A stretch of DNA of 63,988 bases from Xanthomonas arboricola pv. juglandis. Its GTDB lineage: Bacteria; Pseudomonadota; Gammaproteobacteria; Xanthomonadales; Xanthomonadaceae. The stretch is taken from positions 1-63,988 of the forward strand of contig NZ_JZEF01000002.1 of assembly GCF_001013475.1 (NCBI RefSeq). Direction: 5' to 3'. Under the pieces are notes generated by a model. That model searched no databases. It saw nothing but the letters and a program-made list of their open reading frames with translations, and was not told the DNA's origin. Below are positions 1 to 8,960 of the stretch, piece after piece. The position numbers were made by a program, and so were the translations under genes. Each line of letters opens with the position of its first letter. Within the stretch, counting starts at the first letter, position 1.

Positions 1-409
1 GCGTCTTTCCGTGTAGCGAGCCGCCCATCATAGCCGGCTTTTTCGTTTCGTCAACACCTTGTGATGTTTCCGATTCGCCCCGTTCGTTGTTGCGATGCTT
101 CGAGAAGCGCCGCCGTCCTGAGCGAGGCCGCGCAGTTTATCGAGACTGTGCAGAAGTGCAAGCACTTTTTGACACTGGCATGACACGGACGTCATTGCGC
201 CCATGCGCCAGGCCTGATTCCACGCACTTTGCGGTGTATCCGGCCTGCTCTCTATCAAGGTCATGGGACCGTGTGCCCGCATCGCTGCGACGCCGTGCTT
301 TCCAGGCAGGACAATAAGAGCGTTGATAGAGAGCCAACAACGCAAGGTGCTGCGCTATCGATCACCGGCGTGCTCGGTAAGAATGCATGCACTAGATAGA
401 GAGCTCCCA
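1..409. other. Upstream region with no convincing gene
   Basis: No open frame here has the codon bias of its neighbours or a recognisable domain. The last 20 bases hold a weak purine-rich stretch ahead of the benE-like start at 410. The right half may carry the promoter of that gene, but no clear -35/-10 pair stands out. Confidence 0.4.
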
Positions 410-1585
410 ATGTCTCCCTTACGCAGCCTGCTTCGCGATCTGTCCCTGCCTGCGATTGCCGCTGGCTTTGTCACCGTGCTGGTGGGCTTTGCCAGTTCTG
501 CGGTGATCGTGTTCGAGGCGGCGCGTCACCTGGGGGCGGATCAGGCGCAGATCGCCTCGTGGATGTGGGCGCTCGGCATCGGCATGGGCGTGACCTGCAT
601 CGGGCTGTCGCTGCGCTACCGGGTGCCGGTGGTGACGGCCTGGTCCACGCCGGGTGCGGCCATGTTGATCGGCAGCGCGGCCGGGGTGCCGTTGCGCGAG
701 GCGATCGGTGCGTTTGTGCTGGCAGCGGTGCTTGGCATGCTGGCCGGCTTCTCGGGCTTGTTTGAGAAGGCGATCCGACGCATACCGATCTCGCTGGCCT
801 CGGGCATGCTGGCCGGGGTGCTGTTGCGCTTCGGGCTGGACCTGTTCGTGGCGATGCAGAGTCAGGTGTGGCTGGCGCTGGCGATGCTGGCGGCCTATCT
901 GGCCGGGCGGCGCTGGTTTGCGCGCTATGCGGTGATCGCGACCTTGCTGGTCGGCGTGGCGATTGCGGCCGGCAGCGGGTTGATGCAGTGGAAGAGCGTG
1001 CAGCTTGAACTGGCCCAGCCGGTGCTGGTGGTGCCGTCGTTGTCGTGGGCGGCGTTGTTCGGGCTGGCGATTCCGTTGTTCGTGGTCACCATGGCCTCGC
1101 AGAACGTGCCGGGCGTGGCGGTGATCCGCGCCTCCGGCTACGCGGTGCCGATCTCGCCAACGATCGGCTGGATCGGGGTGGTCAATACGCTGCTGGCACC
1201 GTTTGGTGGCTATGCCTTGAACCTGGCGGCCATCACCGCGGCGATCTGCATGGGCCGCGAAGCGCACGAGGATCCGGCGCGGCGTTACACCGCTGCGGTG
1301 AGCGCGGGCGTGTTCTATGTGCTGATCGGCGTGTTCGGCGCGACCGTGGCGGCGGTGTTTGCCGCCTTTCCGCGCGAGCTGGTGATGGCCATCGCCGGGA
1401 TCGCCTTGCTGGGCACGATCGGCAACAGCCTGGCGGCCGCCTTGCAGCAGGACAGCGAGCGCGAAGCGGCCTTGATCACCTTCCTGGTGACTGCATCGGG
1501 GCTGACGCTGGGCGGGATCGGCGCCTCGTTCTGGGGCCTGGTGGCCGGAACGATCACCTTGCTGGTGTTGCGACCGCGCGCCTAG
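410..1585 (+). CDS. benE: BenE-family benzoate/H+ symporter-like inner-membrane transporter
   Basis: The 391-residue protein is almost entirely hydrophobic with about 11-12 membrane segments, matching the usual length and layout of BenE transporters. The family imports benzoate-type aromatic acids with protons, but the substrate here is inferred only from family. The ATG at 410 is chosen because the predicted hydrophobic N-terminus (MSPLRSLLRDLSLPAIAAGF) begins there; the frame is open further upstream but that extension is polar and unlike the family. It stands alone, convergent with the bphP/bphO pair. Confidence 0.82.
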   Translation: MSPLRSLLRDLSLPAIAAGFVTVLVGFASSAVIVFEAARHLGADQAQIASWMWALGIGMGVTCIGLSLRYRVPVVTAWSTPGAAMLIGSAAGVPLREAIGAFVLAAVLGMLAGFSGLFEKAIRRIPISLASGMLAGVLLRFGLDLFVAMQSQVWLALAMLAAYLAGRRWFARYAVIATLLVGVAIAAGSGLMQWKSVQLELAQPVLVVPSLSWAALFGLAIPLFVVTMASQNVPGVAVIRASGYAVPISPTIGWIGVVNTLLAPFGGYALNLAAITAAICMGREAHEDPARRYTAAVSAGVFYVLIGVFGATVAAVFAAFPRELVMAIAGIALLGTIGNSLAAALQQDSEREAALITFLVTASGLTLGGIGASFWGLVAGTITLLVLRPRA

Positions 1586-1760
1586 GGCAGCGATCAAAAC
1601 GACGGCGCGCACCGCCAGGCGGGCGCGGCCGGTGCGCGGAATCGGCGTGAACCACTCGACACGGCGCTTCTTCCGCGCCGTCCGCACCCCGCTGGCGCCT
1701 GCGCGCTACGTTTTGCCAGCCACTCCTAGCCGCGCCAGACGATTCGGTTGCGGGCCGCGC

Positions 1761-3662
1761 TTATTCGGGGTCGCGTAGCTGCAGCAGCCAGTGGGCAGTA
1801 ACGCCATTGGGGCTGGGCAGCGGTTCGAGGTGGAACTGGCGATAGACCGGCGCGCCGCCCTGCGAGCGCAGCGGCAGCGTGACATAGGCGGCGCGCCCTT
1901 GCCGCAGTGCGTCTTCGAGCAGCTCCACCTTGGACGGGGCGGCATCGCTGGCCAGCAGGGACAGGATGTCGCAACCGATCAGGTCGGCCACTTCGGTCTG
2001 GCTGAGTTCTGCGAAGGCCGGATTGACGAACATCAGCCGGTGCGCGTCCGCGGTGCCGCGTTCGATGATGGCCACACCATCGCGCAGCCGCGAGAGCGAG
2101 GCTTCGAGCAAGGTGAAATCCTGCTGGAAGCGCTTGCGCTCCATCAGTTCGATCAGCACGCGCAGGCTGCGCGCCGATTCCAGGTGCAGCGGCGACCAGC
2201 GTCGCGCGCGACCGCGCACGGTTTCCTGCCAGAGGTCGAAGCTCTTGCGTGGCGACAAGCGCGAGTTGGGAATGTCCTGCAGCTTGGCCAGCTGCGGATT
2301 GCCGGCCCATTTGACCTGCTGCACCTGCTCGCGGCGGGTCCACAGCAAGGCGCTGCGCGACTGCGGCATCAGCGGCACGAAAATGAAACCGGCCGCCAGC
2401 GGGGCGAGGTCGGCCAGCTCGGGGAACACCTCGCCGATCGCATCCACATGCAGGGCGCCGACCGCATCTTCGCGCAGGGCATCGTGGTGTTCGGATTCGA
2501 TGTGGTCGCGGATGCGGCGCAGCGCGGCCGCGTCCGGGGTGCTGCCATGCCGGCTGATCTCGCCGCCATGGAAGATCGCCACGCCGTCGGCGTCGACCAC
2601 GTCCATCAGGTCGGGCGCCATGTCGGCGAGCATTTCCACGGTCATCTGGTCGGCGTCGTTGAAGTCGGTGATCAGCTTCTCGCGCACGGTGAGCAGCACC
2701 GATTCCATATGCGCACGCGCCACCGCCTGCAATCCGCCGATGCGCCCGGCCAGCGCGCGGGTCACCGCATCGGTGGCATCGCGCATGGCGTGGCTGGTGA
2801 AGTGCGGGCTGTAGTGGTGGCAGGCGATCAGCCCCCACAGCGCGTCGTTGACGACGATCGAGGACACCAGCGTGGCGGTCACGCCCATGTTGGCCAGGTA
2901 TTCCAGATGCACCGGCGAGACGCTGCGCAGGCTGACATCGCTCAGGTCCACCGGGGTGCCCAGGCGCGGATGCAGGGTGGGTTCGATCGCCGAGGCCCGA
3001 TAGCCGACATCGGCGATCTGGCGGACGCGGTTGCGCAGGTACAGCGCGCGCGCCTGGGCCGGGATGTCGGTGGCCGGGTAATGCAGGCCGAGATAGGCGT
3101 CCAGCTCGGGCTGGCGCGCTTCGGCGATGATGTCGCCATTCCACTCTTCGTCGAAGCGGTACACCATCACCCGATCGAAGCCGATCATGCTGCGCAGCCC
3201 CTTGGCGGCGCGCACGGCGGCTTCGGCGATGCCGGGATCGCGCTCGATGCTGCGCAGCAGCGGCAGCGCTTCGCGCAGGGTGACGTCCATCAGGCGTGCG
3301 TCGCGCGGCTCGATTTCCACCAGCCACTGCTCCGGATACAGATGCCAGGCAGCCACCCAGGGGTGCTCGGTGGGTGCTGCACGCAGGGGAAAGCGCACGT
3401 CGGCATGCAGCAGGTGCTGCGCCTGGTCCTCCACCGCAAACGGCTGCTCGCCGGGCAGTTCCAGCACGTGGGTGTAGACCATGCCCAACAGCTCGGCCAG
3501 CGGCACGCCGAGCAGGTCGGCGGCGGTGGTGCTGGCCTGCACGATGCGGCCGTCGGCCGGCTCGATCACCAGCAGCACGCCGTACGGCTGGATCATGCCG
3601 GGAATATGGATCGGCTCACGCGCACAGACATCCATATCCAGGGGTTCGGTGGGCTGATTCAC
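1761..3662 (-). CDS. bphP: Bacteriophytochrome photoreceptor, PAS-GAF-PHY-PAS9 architecture
   Basis: This 633-residue red/far-red sensor has PAS (about 20-115), GAF (about 140-300), PHY (about 310-500) and a C-terminal PAS output domain (about 515-630). Cys13 lies in the position used to attach biliverdin, followed by PIHIPGMIQPYG. The chromophore-pocket motif DIPAQARALY lies near residue 199, and the PHY-tongue motif PRKSF near 467. There is no histidine kinase, GGDEF or EAL domain, so signalling must go through the PAS9 domain, as known for the X. campestris phytochrome that affects virulence. Its start overlaps the bphO stop by 4 bp (ATGA), which implies translational coupling with the enzyme that makes its chromophore. 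Confidence 0.95.
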   Translation of the reverse strand: MNQPTEPLDMDVCAREPIHIPGMIQPYGVLLVIEPADGRIVQASTTAADLLGVPLAELLGMVYTHVLELPGEQPFAVEDQAQHLLHADVRFPLRAAPTEHPWVAAWHLYPEQWLVEIEPRDARLMDVTLREALPLLRSIERDPGIAEAAVRAAKGLRSMIGFDRVMVYRFDEEWNGDIIAEARQPELDAYLGLHYPATDIPAQARALYLRNRVRQIADVGYRASAIEPTLHPRLGTPVDLSDVSLRSVSPVHLEYLANMGVTATLVSSIVVNDALWGLIACHHYSPHFTSHAMRDATDAVTRALAGRIGGLQAVARAHMESVLLTVREKLITDFNDADQMTVEMLADMAPDLMDVVDADGVAIFHGGEISRHGSTPDAAALRRIRDHIESEHHDALREDAVGALHVDAIGEVFPELADLAPLAAGFIFVPLMPQSRSALLWTRREQVQQVKWAGNPQLAKLQDIPNSRLSPRKSFDLWQETVRGRARRWSPLHLESARSLRVLIELMERKRFQQDFTLLEASLSRLRDGVAIIERGTADAHRLMFVNPAFAELSQTEVADLIGCDILSLLASDAAPSKVELLEDALRQGRAAYVTLPLRSQGGAPVYRQFHLEPLPSPNGVTAHWLLQLRDPE

Positions 3663-4252
3663 GGGCGCGGCTCCGCTGCAAGACAGGTGTGGAAGTGGGC
3701 GAACATGCGCTGCGCACCGTCGATGGCGGCCTCGCGCGCGGAAGAGGTGTCCAGCCGTTGGTCGAGCACTGCCTGGAAACGGCGCCAGCCGGCCGGGTCG
3801 TCGTTGGCCAGTTCGAAATAGCGCAAGGCGTCAGCCAGCGCGGGCTGCTGCTTGCGCAAGGTGCGCGCGATCATCCGCCCGCCGAGTTGCGAGCCTTCGA
3901 TGACGTAGAGCATGCCCCAGCGCGCGGCATCGTTGCCGGCGGCAGGCGCCGCGATGGGCGCCTGCGGCGGCTGCCCGAGCGTGTGCAGGTCCTCGCGCAG
4001 GGCCGGGACGCGGCGACGGTACTGCCAGCCGGTGCCGATCAGGGTGCTGAGCCAGTCGCTCAGTTGCGCTTCGAAGCCGGCCAGCAGCGCATGGTGCCGG
4101 CGCAGGATCAGCGCGTAGGCAGCGCGATCGACCTGCCCCTGCCCCAGCGCCTGCATCAGCGGAACCGTTTCGACCAGGCGGTGGGTGTCCTGCGTGGCAT
4201 GGCGCAGCACAAGCGCGGCCGAGGGCGGAACAGCCAGGGTGTCAGGACACAT
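3659..4252 (-). CDS. bphO: Biliverdin-producing heme oxygenase (BphO)
   Basis: The 197-residue protein has the heme oxygenase fold signature: the likely proximal haem ligand His24 in ATQDTHRLVE and the glycine-rich distal helix motif EGSQLGGRMI. The enzyme opens haem to biliverdin, Fe2+ and CO; the biliverdin is the chromophore of the downstream phytochrome. It is the first gene of a two-gene operon, and its TGA overlaps the bphP ATG by 4 bp. The start at 4252 gives a protein of normal family length. Confidence 0.93.
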   Translation of the reverse strand: MCPDTLAVPPSAALVLRHATQDTHRLVETVPLMQALGQGQVDRAAYALILRRHHALLAGFEAQLSDWLSTLIGTGWQYRRRVPALREDLHTLGQPPQAPIAAPAAGNDAARWGMLYVIEGSQLGGRMIARTLRKQQPALADALRYFELANDDPAGWRRFQAVLDQRLDTSSAREAAIDGAQRMFAHFHTCLAAEPRP

Positions 4253-4351
4253 AAGGAGTCGAGGCGGTGCCGCAGCACGGAGGACACCAGCCTAGCAGTG
4301 ACTGCGCAAATCAGATAAAGCGGGCGCGAGCACAAGCTGAATAGGTTGGCA

Positions 4352-5617
4352 TCACCCCTGTGCCGCGGGGGCCATGCCGGCCCCCCGCCCCGCCCGGCGC
4401 CAGGCCATGACCCAGCCTGCGGCAAGCAGAAAACCCGCCAGCAACCAGGGTGCGCCGGGCAGATGCAGCGGTGCGCCCGTGCCGATAAACCAGGCGAACA
4501 CATTGGCAAACAGCAGCGGACCGGCGATACCGGCCAGACTGACCAGGCTGGTCAGCGCGCCCTGCACGCGGCCCTGCGCATCGGCACCCACCTCGCGGGT
4601 GATCAAGGCCTGCGCGGCCGGTGCGGCGATCGCCCAGAACGCGCTGATCGGCACGCCGATCAGGAACGTGGTGCCGCTGTCGGCCAGCCCGTAGATGACG
4701 AAACCCACCACCCCGCAGCCCAGACCCAGCAGCAGCGCACGGCGTTCGCCCAGCCAGCGCACCAGCCGGCCGACCAGCAGCGCATTGACGATGATGCTGC
4801 ACACACCGACGCCGGCCAGCACCCAGCTCACCTCGCGCGGGCCCCAGTGGTATTGATAACCGGCGAACAGCACGAAGATGCTGGGATAGACGTAGTGCGC
4901 CAGGTTGGCCAGAAACACCACCGAGGCCAGGCCGAACACCTGCGGATAACGGCGCAGCAGCTTGAGTGCGCCGAGTGGGTTGGCGTGCGACCAGTCCAGG
5001 CGTGGCGTGCGGCGTTCGGCAGACAACGATTCGGGCAGCACGAACCAGCCATACAGCACGTTCAACAGCGCCAGCCCGGCGGCAAACCAGAACGGCCAGC
5101 GCAGGCCGATGCTGCCCAGCCAGCCGCCGATCAACGGGCCGGCGACAAAACCGATACCGAACGCGGCGCCAAGCATGCCGAACGCGCCGGCGCGTTTGTC
5201 GGCCGGGGTGACGTCGGCGATGTAGGCGTTGGCGGTGGAAAAGCTGGCCGAGCACACCCCGGAGATCACCCGCGCCAGCAGCAGCATCGGCAGGGAATGG
5301 GCGACCGCCATCAGGATGAAATCCAGGCCCAGCCCCAGGCAGGAAAGCAGGATCACCGGGCGGCGGCCATAGCGGTCGGACAGGGTGCCCTGCAGCGGCG
5401 AGCAGACGAACTGGATGGCGGCAAACAAGAAGCCGAACCAGCCGATCCAGCCGGCGGCCACGGCGTAGTCGCCCCCGGTGAACTGGCGCACCAGATCCGG
5501 CAGCACCGGAATGATCACGCCGAACGACAGCACGTCGATCAGCACGGTGATGAAGATGAAGATCAGCGCGGCGCGGCGCCGGCCCGTGGCGGGAGCGGAA
5601 TCTGCGGGGAGGGACAT
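4352..5617 (-). CDS. MFS efflux transporter, tetracycline-resistance (TCR/Tet) type
   Basis: This 421-residue protein has 12 predicted membrane segments. MFS motif A appears between helices 2 and 3 as GTLSDRYGRRPVIL, and the N-terminal helix carries DVLSFGVIIPVLPDLV, close to TetA-type pumps. The family exports drugs in exchange for protons; the real substrate is unknown. It is encoded in the same direction as bphO-bphP, about 100 bp upstream of bphO, but the spacing argues for its own promoter. No TetR repressor is adjacent, so inducible tetracycline resistance is not implied. Confidence 0.85.
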   Translation of the reverse strand: MSLPADSAPATGRRRAALIFIFITVLIDVLSFGVIIPVLPDLVRQFTGGDYAVAAGWIGWFGFLFAAIQFVCSPLQGTLSDRYGRRPVILLSCLGLGLDFILMAVAHSLPMLLLARVISGVCSASFSTANAYIADVTPADKRAGAFGMLGAAFGIGFVAGPLIGGWLGSIGLRWPFWFAAGLALLNVLYGWFVLPESLSAERRTPRLDWSHANPLGALKLLRRYPQVFGLASVVFLANLAHYVYPSIFVLFAGYQYHWGPREVSWVLAGVGVCSIIVNALLVGRLVRWLGERRALLLGLGCGVVGFVIYGLADSGTTFLIGVPISAFWAIAAPAAQALITREVGADAQGRVQGALTSLVSLAGIAGPLLFANVFAWFIGTGAPLHLPGAPWLLAGFLLAAGWVMAWRRAGRGAGMAPAAQG

Positions 5618-5710
5618 CGCGCTGCGCAGTGGGGCGAAGCGGCGAGTGTAGCGGTGGACCGGGTGGCGCAGTTGTGGGGATGAGCTGTCGCCTGATACGC
5701 CCCAAGTCCC

Positions 5711-5945
5711 CTCACTGAAAGCCCCTCTCCTGCGGGGCGAGAAGGCATAGCTTGCGCGCCACTGGCGCGCAAGCCATGGAGCGCCCGCGCCTCATGCGTG
5801 GGCCGGGGGGCGCCGAGCGCGGGTTGGGATGAGGGTATGGACGAAGCCACAGGAATTGCGAGGTGACACGAGGCTTCGCCCACACCGTCGCCCACACCGT
5901 CGTCCGCCCCTTCGGGGCACCGTCTCCCGGTGGGAGAAGGGAGCC
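5711..5945. repeat. Xanthomonas intergenic repeat element (copy 1)
   Basis: This non-coding stretch carries the palindrome TGCGCGCCACTGGCGCGCA, then a GCGGGTTGGGATGAGGG block, and ends with CGCCCCTTCGGGGCACC and a hairpin of the CTCCC..GGGAG type. The same blocks recur in the same order at 27030-27262, and the terminal hairpin recurs at 18743-18789. It occupies most of the gap between the MFS gene and the mutarotase stop. It may act as a transcript end, since hairpins face both convergent and co-directional neighbours. Confidence 0.65.
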
Positions 5946-6014
5946 GTCGCTGCCTCTGTGTCTGTTCTAGAAAAACAGCGCGGGCTTTGCCCGATCGGGA
6001 GGCGATTGTCGCGC

Positions 6015-6875
6015 TTACTCGACGCTGATGGTCTGGGTCAGCGTGTGGCTGGCGCCGGGGGCGAGTTCGATGACGTCCGGGCCGGCGTTGGCCGCTTCCA
6101 GGCAGACGTAGTCGCGCCAGCCCTCGCCCACGTCGGCCATCTTGGCGGCCGCCTCGTCGCCCGGGTTCCAGGCCACCAGCGAGCGGCTGCCCTGGGTGGC
6201 GATGACGATGCGCCGGCCGAGCACCGGGTCGGTCAGGGTGTAGCGGCCGCCGGCGTTGGTGTAGATGCGATCGCTGCGGCCGGGGTCGCGTGGGTCGCGC
6301 AGGCTCCACTCGCCTTGCTGGCGGTGAGCGGTGGCGTAGTTCTCGTACTTGTCGAGGTAGTCCAGCCCGTCCAGGCCCTGCACGCTGACGGTGAGCGCGT
6401 CGCCGACGCGGAAGTAGTTGTGCAGCGCCTGGGTGAAGCGCACCGGGGCCGGGCTGGTGTTTTCGGTGATCAGGCTTTGTTCGAGGGTGCGGCCGATGCG
6501 CAGGGTCATGCGCAGGCGCAGCGCCAGGTCGTCGAAGCTGGGCGGGGTCAGCGTGAGCACCAGGGTGCCGTCGTCCTCGCGCCGGCTCTCGGTGAGCTGC
6601 CAGGGCACGGTGCGCACGAAGCCGTGCGCAGGGACCTCGCCGGTCTGGTCCTGGCGGCCGAAGTACGGCCAGCACACCGGCGCGCCGCCACGGATCGGGG
6701 TGGGCGGCTGCTTGGCGGTGGGCGACAGCCACATCACGTCCTGCCCGCCCTTGGGCACGAACGACAGCAGCTGGCCGCCGAACAGGCTGATGGCCGCAGT
6801 GGAGAACGGGGTGTCGATCAACAGCGAGGGAAAGCCGTGGAAGTCGCCTGTGCGCAGGCCGGTGAGGTCGGACAT
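6015..6875 (-). CDS. D-hexose-6-phosphate mutarotase (aldose 1-epimerase family), probable independent start
   Basis: The last 286 residues of the fused frame make a full aldose-1-epimerase-like protein of normal length for the YeaD/glucose-6-phosphate 1-epimerase group. The motifs GGQLLSFVPKGG, RGGAPVCWPYFG, PAHGFVRTVPW (with the catalytic His) and TQALHNYFRVGD are all present. The ATG at 6875 is the natural start by homology, and no strong ribosome site precedes it. It interconverts sugar-phosphate anomers in the cytoplasm. In this sequence it has no stop separating it from the transglycosylase. Confidence 0.6.
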   Translation of the reverse strand: MSDLTGLRTGDFHGFPSLLIDTPFSTAAISLFGGQLLSFVPKGGQDVMWLSPTAKQPPTPIRGGAPVCWPYFGRQDQTGEVPAHGFVRTVPWQLTESRREDDGTLVLTLTPPSFDDLALRLRMTLRIGRTLEQSLITENTSPAPVRFTQALHNYFRVGDALTVSVQGLDGLDYLDKYENYATAHRQQGEWSLRDPRDPGRSDRIYTNAGGRYTLTDPVLGRRIVIATQGSRSLVAWNPGDEAAAKMADVGEGWRDYVCLEAANAGPDVIELAPGASHTLTQTISVE

Positions 6876-8174
6876 GGGGGGTGCCTTCTGGACGATGGGG
6901 GATTGGACGAATGCGGGATAGGCGGCCGGCAGCTTGAACGCCGTGGCGCGGATGGCCGCCGCGCCGGCGACCGGCGGGGCGGCGCGCAGGGCGGTGAGGA
7001 TGCGTTGGCCGGGGCGGCCGTCGGCCGGCTGCAGGCCCAGGCGGGTCTGCTCGACCTGGATGGCACGCCGGCTGGCGGTGCCGATCATGCCGTCGGCCTC
7101 GCCGATCAGGTGGCCGCGGGCCAGCAGCAACTGCTGCAGTTCGCGCCGTTCGGGCCGGCCCAGGCCGGGGTCGTCGGTGGGCCAGGCGGCGACCAGGCCG
7201 GCGCCACCGCGCAGGCGGTCGGCGAGCAGGGCGATCGACAGCGCGTAGCTTTCGGCGGCGTTGTAGGCGTAGATCGCGTCGTAGTTGCGGAACACCAGGA
7301 ATGCCGGGCCGGTCGCACCGGCCGGCAGCAGCAGGGCGGCCGGGGTTTCTGCGGGCAGGCCGGCCGGCGCCAGCGCCTTGCCGTCGGTGCCGAGCAGGCC
7401 GGCGTTTTGCCAGGCCTGCAGCGGTTGGCGCCGGGTGCGGCCGGCCTTGCTGGCGTCGAAGCCGGCGGGCAGGCGGACTTCCATACCCCAGGGACGGGCA
7501 CGCTCCCAGCCGGCCTTGACCAGATAGTTGGCGGTGGAGGCCAGCGCGTCGGGAATGCTGGCGACCAGGTCGCGGCGGCCGTCGCCGTCGCCGTCCACCG
7601 CGATGCGGGCATAGGTCGAGGGCATGAACTGGGTCTGCCCGAAGGCGCCGGCCCAGGAGCCGGTCAAGCCATCCGGCGACAGATCGCCTTGCTGCAGCAG
7701 GCCGAGCAAGGCAAGCAATTCGCCACGGAAGAACGGCTGGCGACGGCCCGCGCACGACAGCGTGGCCAGCGAGACCAGCAGCGGGCGCTTGCCGGTGACA
7801 CGGCCGTAGTCGCTCTCCACGCCCCAGACCGCCACGATGGTGGCCGGATCGACCCCGGTCTGTTCGGACAGGCGCGCAAGCAAATCGCGGTGGGTGGCCA
7901 GCATGGCCTGGCCGTCGGCGACACGCTGGCTGTCGACCAGGCTGGCGAGGTAGTCCCAGATCGGGGTGGTGAATTCGGGCTGGGCATCGAGCAGCGGCAA
8001 CACGCTGGGATCGGGCGCCAGGCCGGCGGTGAAGCGCTGGAAGTTGGCGGCCGCCACGCCCTTGGCGGCTGCCTGGGTCTGCAGGCCGGCCAGGCAGCGG
8101 TCGAAGACCGGATCGGCGCAGGCAATCAGCGGCGCCAGCGCCAACAGCGCAGGCAGGACGCGCCGGGGCGGCAT
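6015..8174 (-). CDS. Lytic murein transglycosylase fused in frame to a D-hexose-6-phosphate mutarotase
   Basis: One open frame of 719 codons joins two proteins that are normally separate. Residues 1-20 form a signal peptide (MPPRRVLPALLALAPLIACA). Residues about 25-330 are an MltB-like lytic transglycosylase with the catalytic Glu in WGVESDYG and the motif GAFGQTQFMPSTYA. Residues about 350-410 are a peptidoglycan-binding domain. From residue 434 a complete YeaD-like mutarotase begins (MSDLTGLRTGDF). The linker between them reads like translated intergenic DNA. A periplasmic murein enzyme fused to a normally cytoplasmic sugar epimerase is odd. Loss of a stop codon or an indel in the linker is the simplest reading, with the mutarotase probably also made from its own ATG at 6875. 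The start at 8174 is chosen for the signal peptide. Confidence 0.8.
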   Translation of the reverse strand: MPPRRVLPALLALAPLIACADPVFDRCLAGLQTQAAAKGVAAANFQRFTAGLAPDPSVLPLLDAQPEFTTPIWDYLASLVDSQRVADGQAMLATHRDLLARLSEQTGVDPATIVAVWGVESDYGRVTGKRPLLVSLATLSCAGRRQPFFRGELLALLGLLQQGDLSPDGLTGSWAGAFGQTQFMPSTYARIAVDGDGDGRRDLVASIPDALASTANYLVKAGWERARPWGMEVRLPAGFDASKAGRTRRQPLQAWQNAGLLGTDGKALAPAGLPAETPAALLLPAGATGPAFLVFRNYDAIYAYNAAESYALSIALLADRLRGGAGLVAAWPTDDPGLGRPERRELQQLLLARGHLIGEADGMIGTASRRAIQVEQTRLGLQPADGRPGQRILTALRAAPPVAGAAAIRATAFKLPAAYPAFVQSPIVQKAPPMSDLTGLRTGDFHGFPSLLIDTPFSTAAISLFGGQLLSFVPKGGQDVMWLSPTAKQPPTPIRGGAPVCWPYFGRQDQTGEVPAHGFVRTVPWQLTESRREDDGTLVLTLTPPSFDDLALRLRMTLRIGRTLEQSLITENTSPAPVRFTQALHNYFRVGDALTVSVQGLDGLDYLDKYENYATAHRQQGEWSLRDPRDPGRSDRIYTNAGGRYTLTDPVLGRRIVIATQGSRSLVAWNPGDEAAAKMADVGEGWRDYVCLEAANAGPDVIELAPGASHTLTQTISVE

Positions 8175-8489
8175 CACGGCGCGATGGCCGGCGTGTGGAC
8201 GGAGGTCATGCGGTGGAGCGCTCCTGCGGCAGGTCGAGCCGCCGAGGATAGCCAACCTGGCTGGTTGCAGGCGTGCAGGTCGTGATGTCGCGACGGTATC
8301 GTGCGCTGCGCTGGTCGGCAGCGACACGCAGGGGTGACTGTGCGGTGCGCACGCTTTTCAGTGCGATGGGCACGGCGCCGAGGTCGTGTGGCGCGGGTCA
8401 GAGAATGATGTTGCGTGCCGATGGAGTGGCATCGATCCGGCCCGCCTGGCGAAGAGGCCGCAGCAACCCAGCCGCGTCGATCGCCGCGC

Positions 8490-8699
8490 CTAGCTGCCGT
8501 CGCCGGTGATGCCGGTCAGCAGCGACAACGCCGGGCTGGAGGGGCTGGTGTCGGGCATACGTCGGGCGCGCGCGCTGCGCGGGGCGTCGTGGCGGGGGCC
8601 GAACCAGATCAGTGCCGTGGCCAGGCACGCCGGCAGCACGATCGCAAACACCACGATGGCCACAAGCACCCACTGCCAGAGATTGAAGGTTGCCATCAT
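8490..8699 (-). CDS. Small single-pass membrane protein, unknown function
   Basis: This 69-residue protein has one strong membrane helix (residues about 9-32, WVLVAIVVFAIVLPACLATA) and a short basic, Ser/Pro-rich tail. I do not recognise a family. It has two adjacent ATGs at its start (8699 and 8696) and normal codon bias for the region. It stands alone between the transglycosylase and the LysR gene. It could be a spurious frame, but the helix and bias support a real gene. Confidence 0.5.
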   Translation of the reverse strand: MMATFNLWQWVLVAIVVFAIVLPACLATALIWFGPRHDAPRSARARRMPDTSPSSPALSLLTGITGDGS

Positions 8700-8960
8700 C
8701 GTGTCCGCCCCGCGGCGAGCTCCGCCGAGGCGGCAAGCTTCCGGGATCGGCTGCGAACGTGGCGTCGAGAAAGCACGGCCGTGCCTGCCGTTCGTCGGAA
8801 TGAACGGGGTGCCGGCTATCGCGTCAGATCACGCGGGCGATGGAGACAACCGGCGTGATTGCAGCAGCAACGCGGCGCATTGATCGCCCCGCACGCTCGC
8901 CGCTCCAGCCAGGCTCCGGCAACGCGCGTTGCCACGGGGTCCGTCTGACGCCCGGCGGCT

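Noticed and set aside
1791..3821. A 676-codon plus-strand open frame
   Set aside because: It is the antisense of bphP; the protein has no domain and the phytochrome on the other strand is unmistakable.
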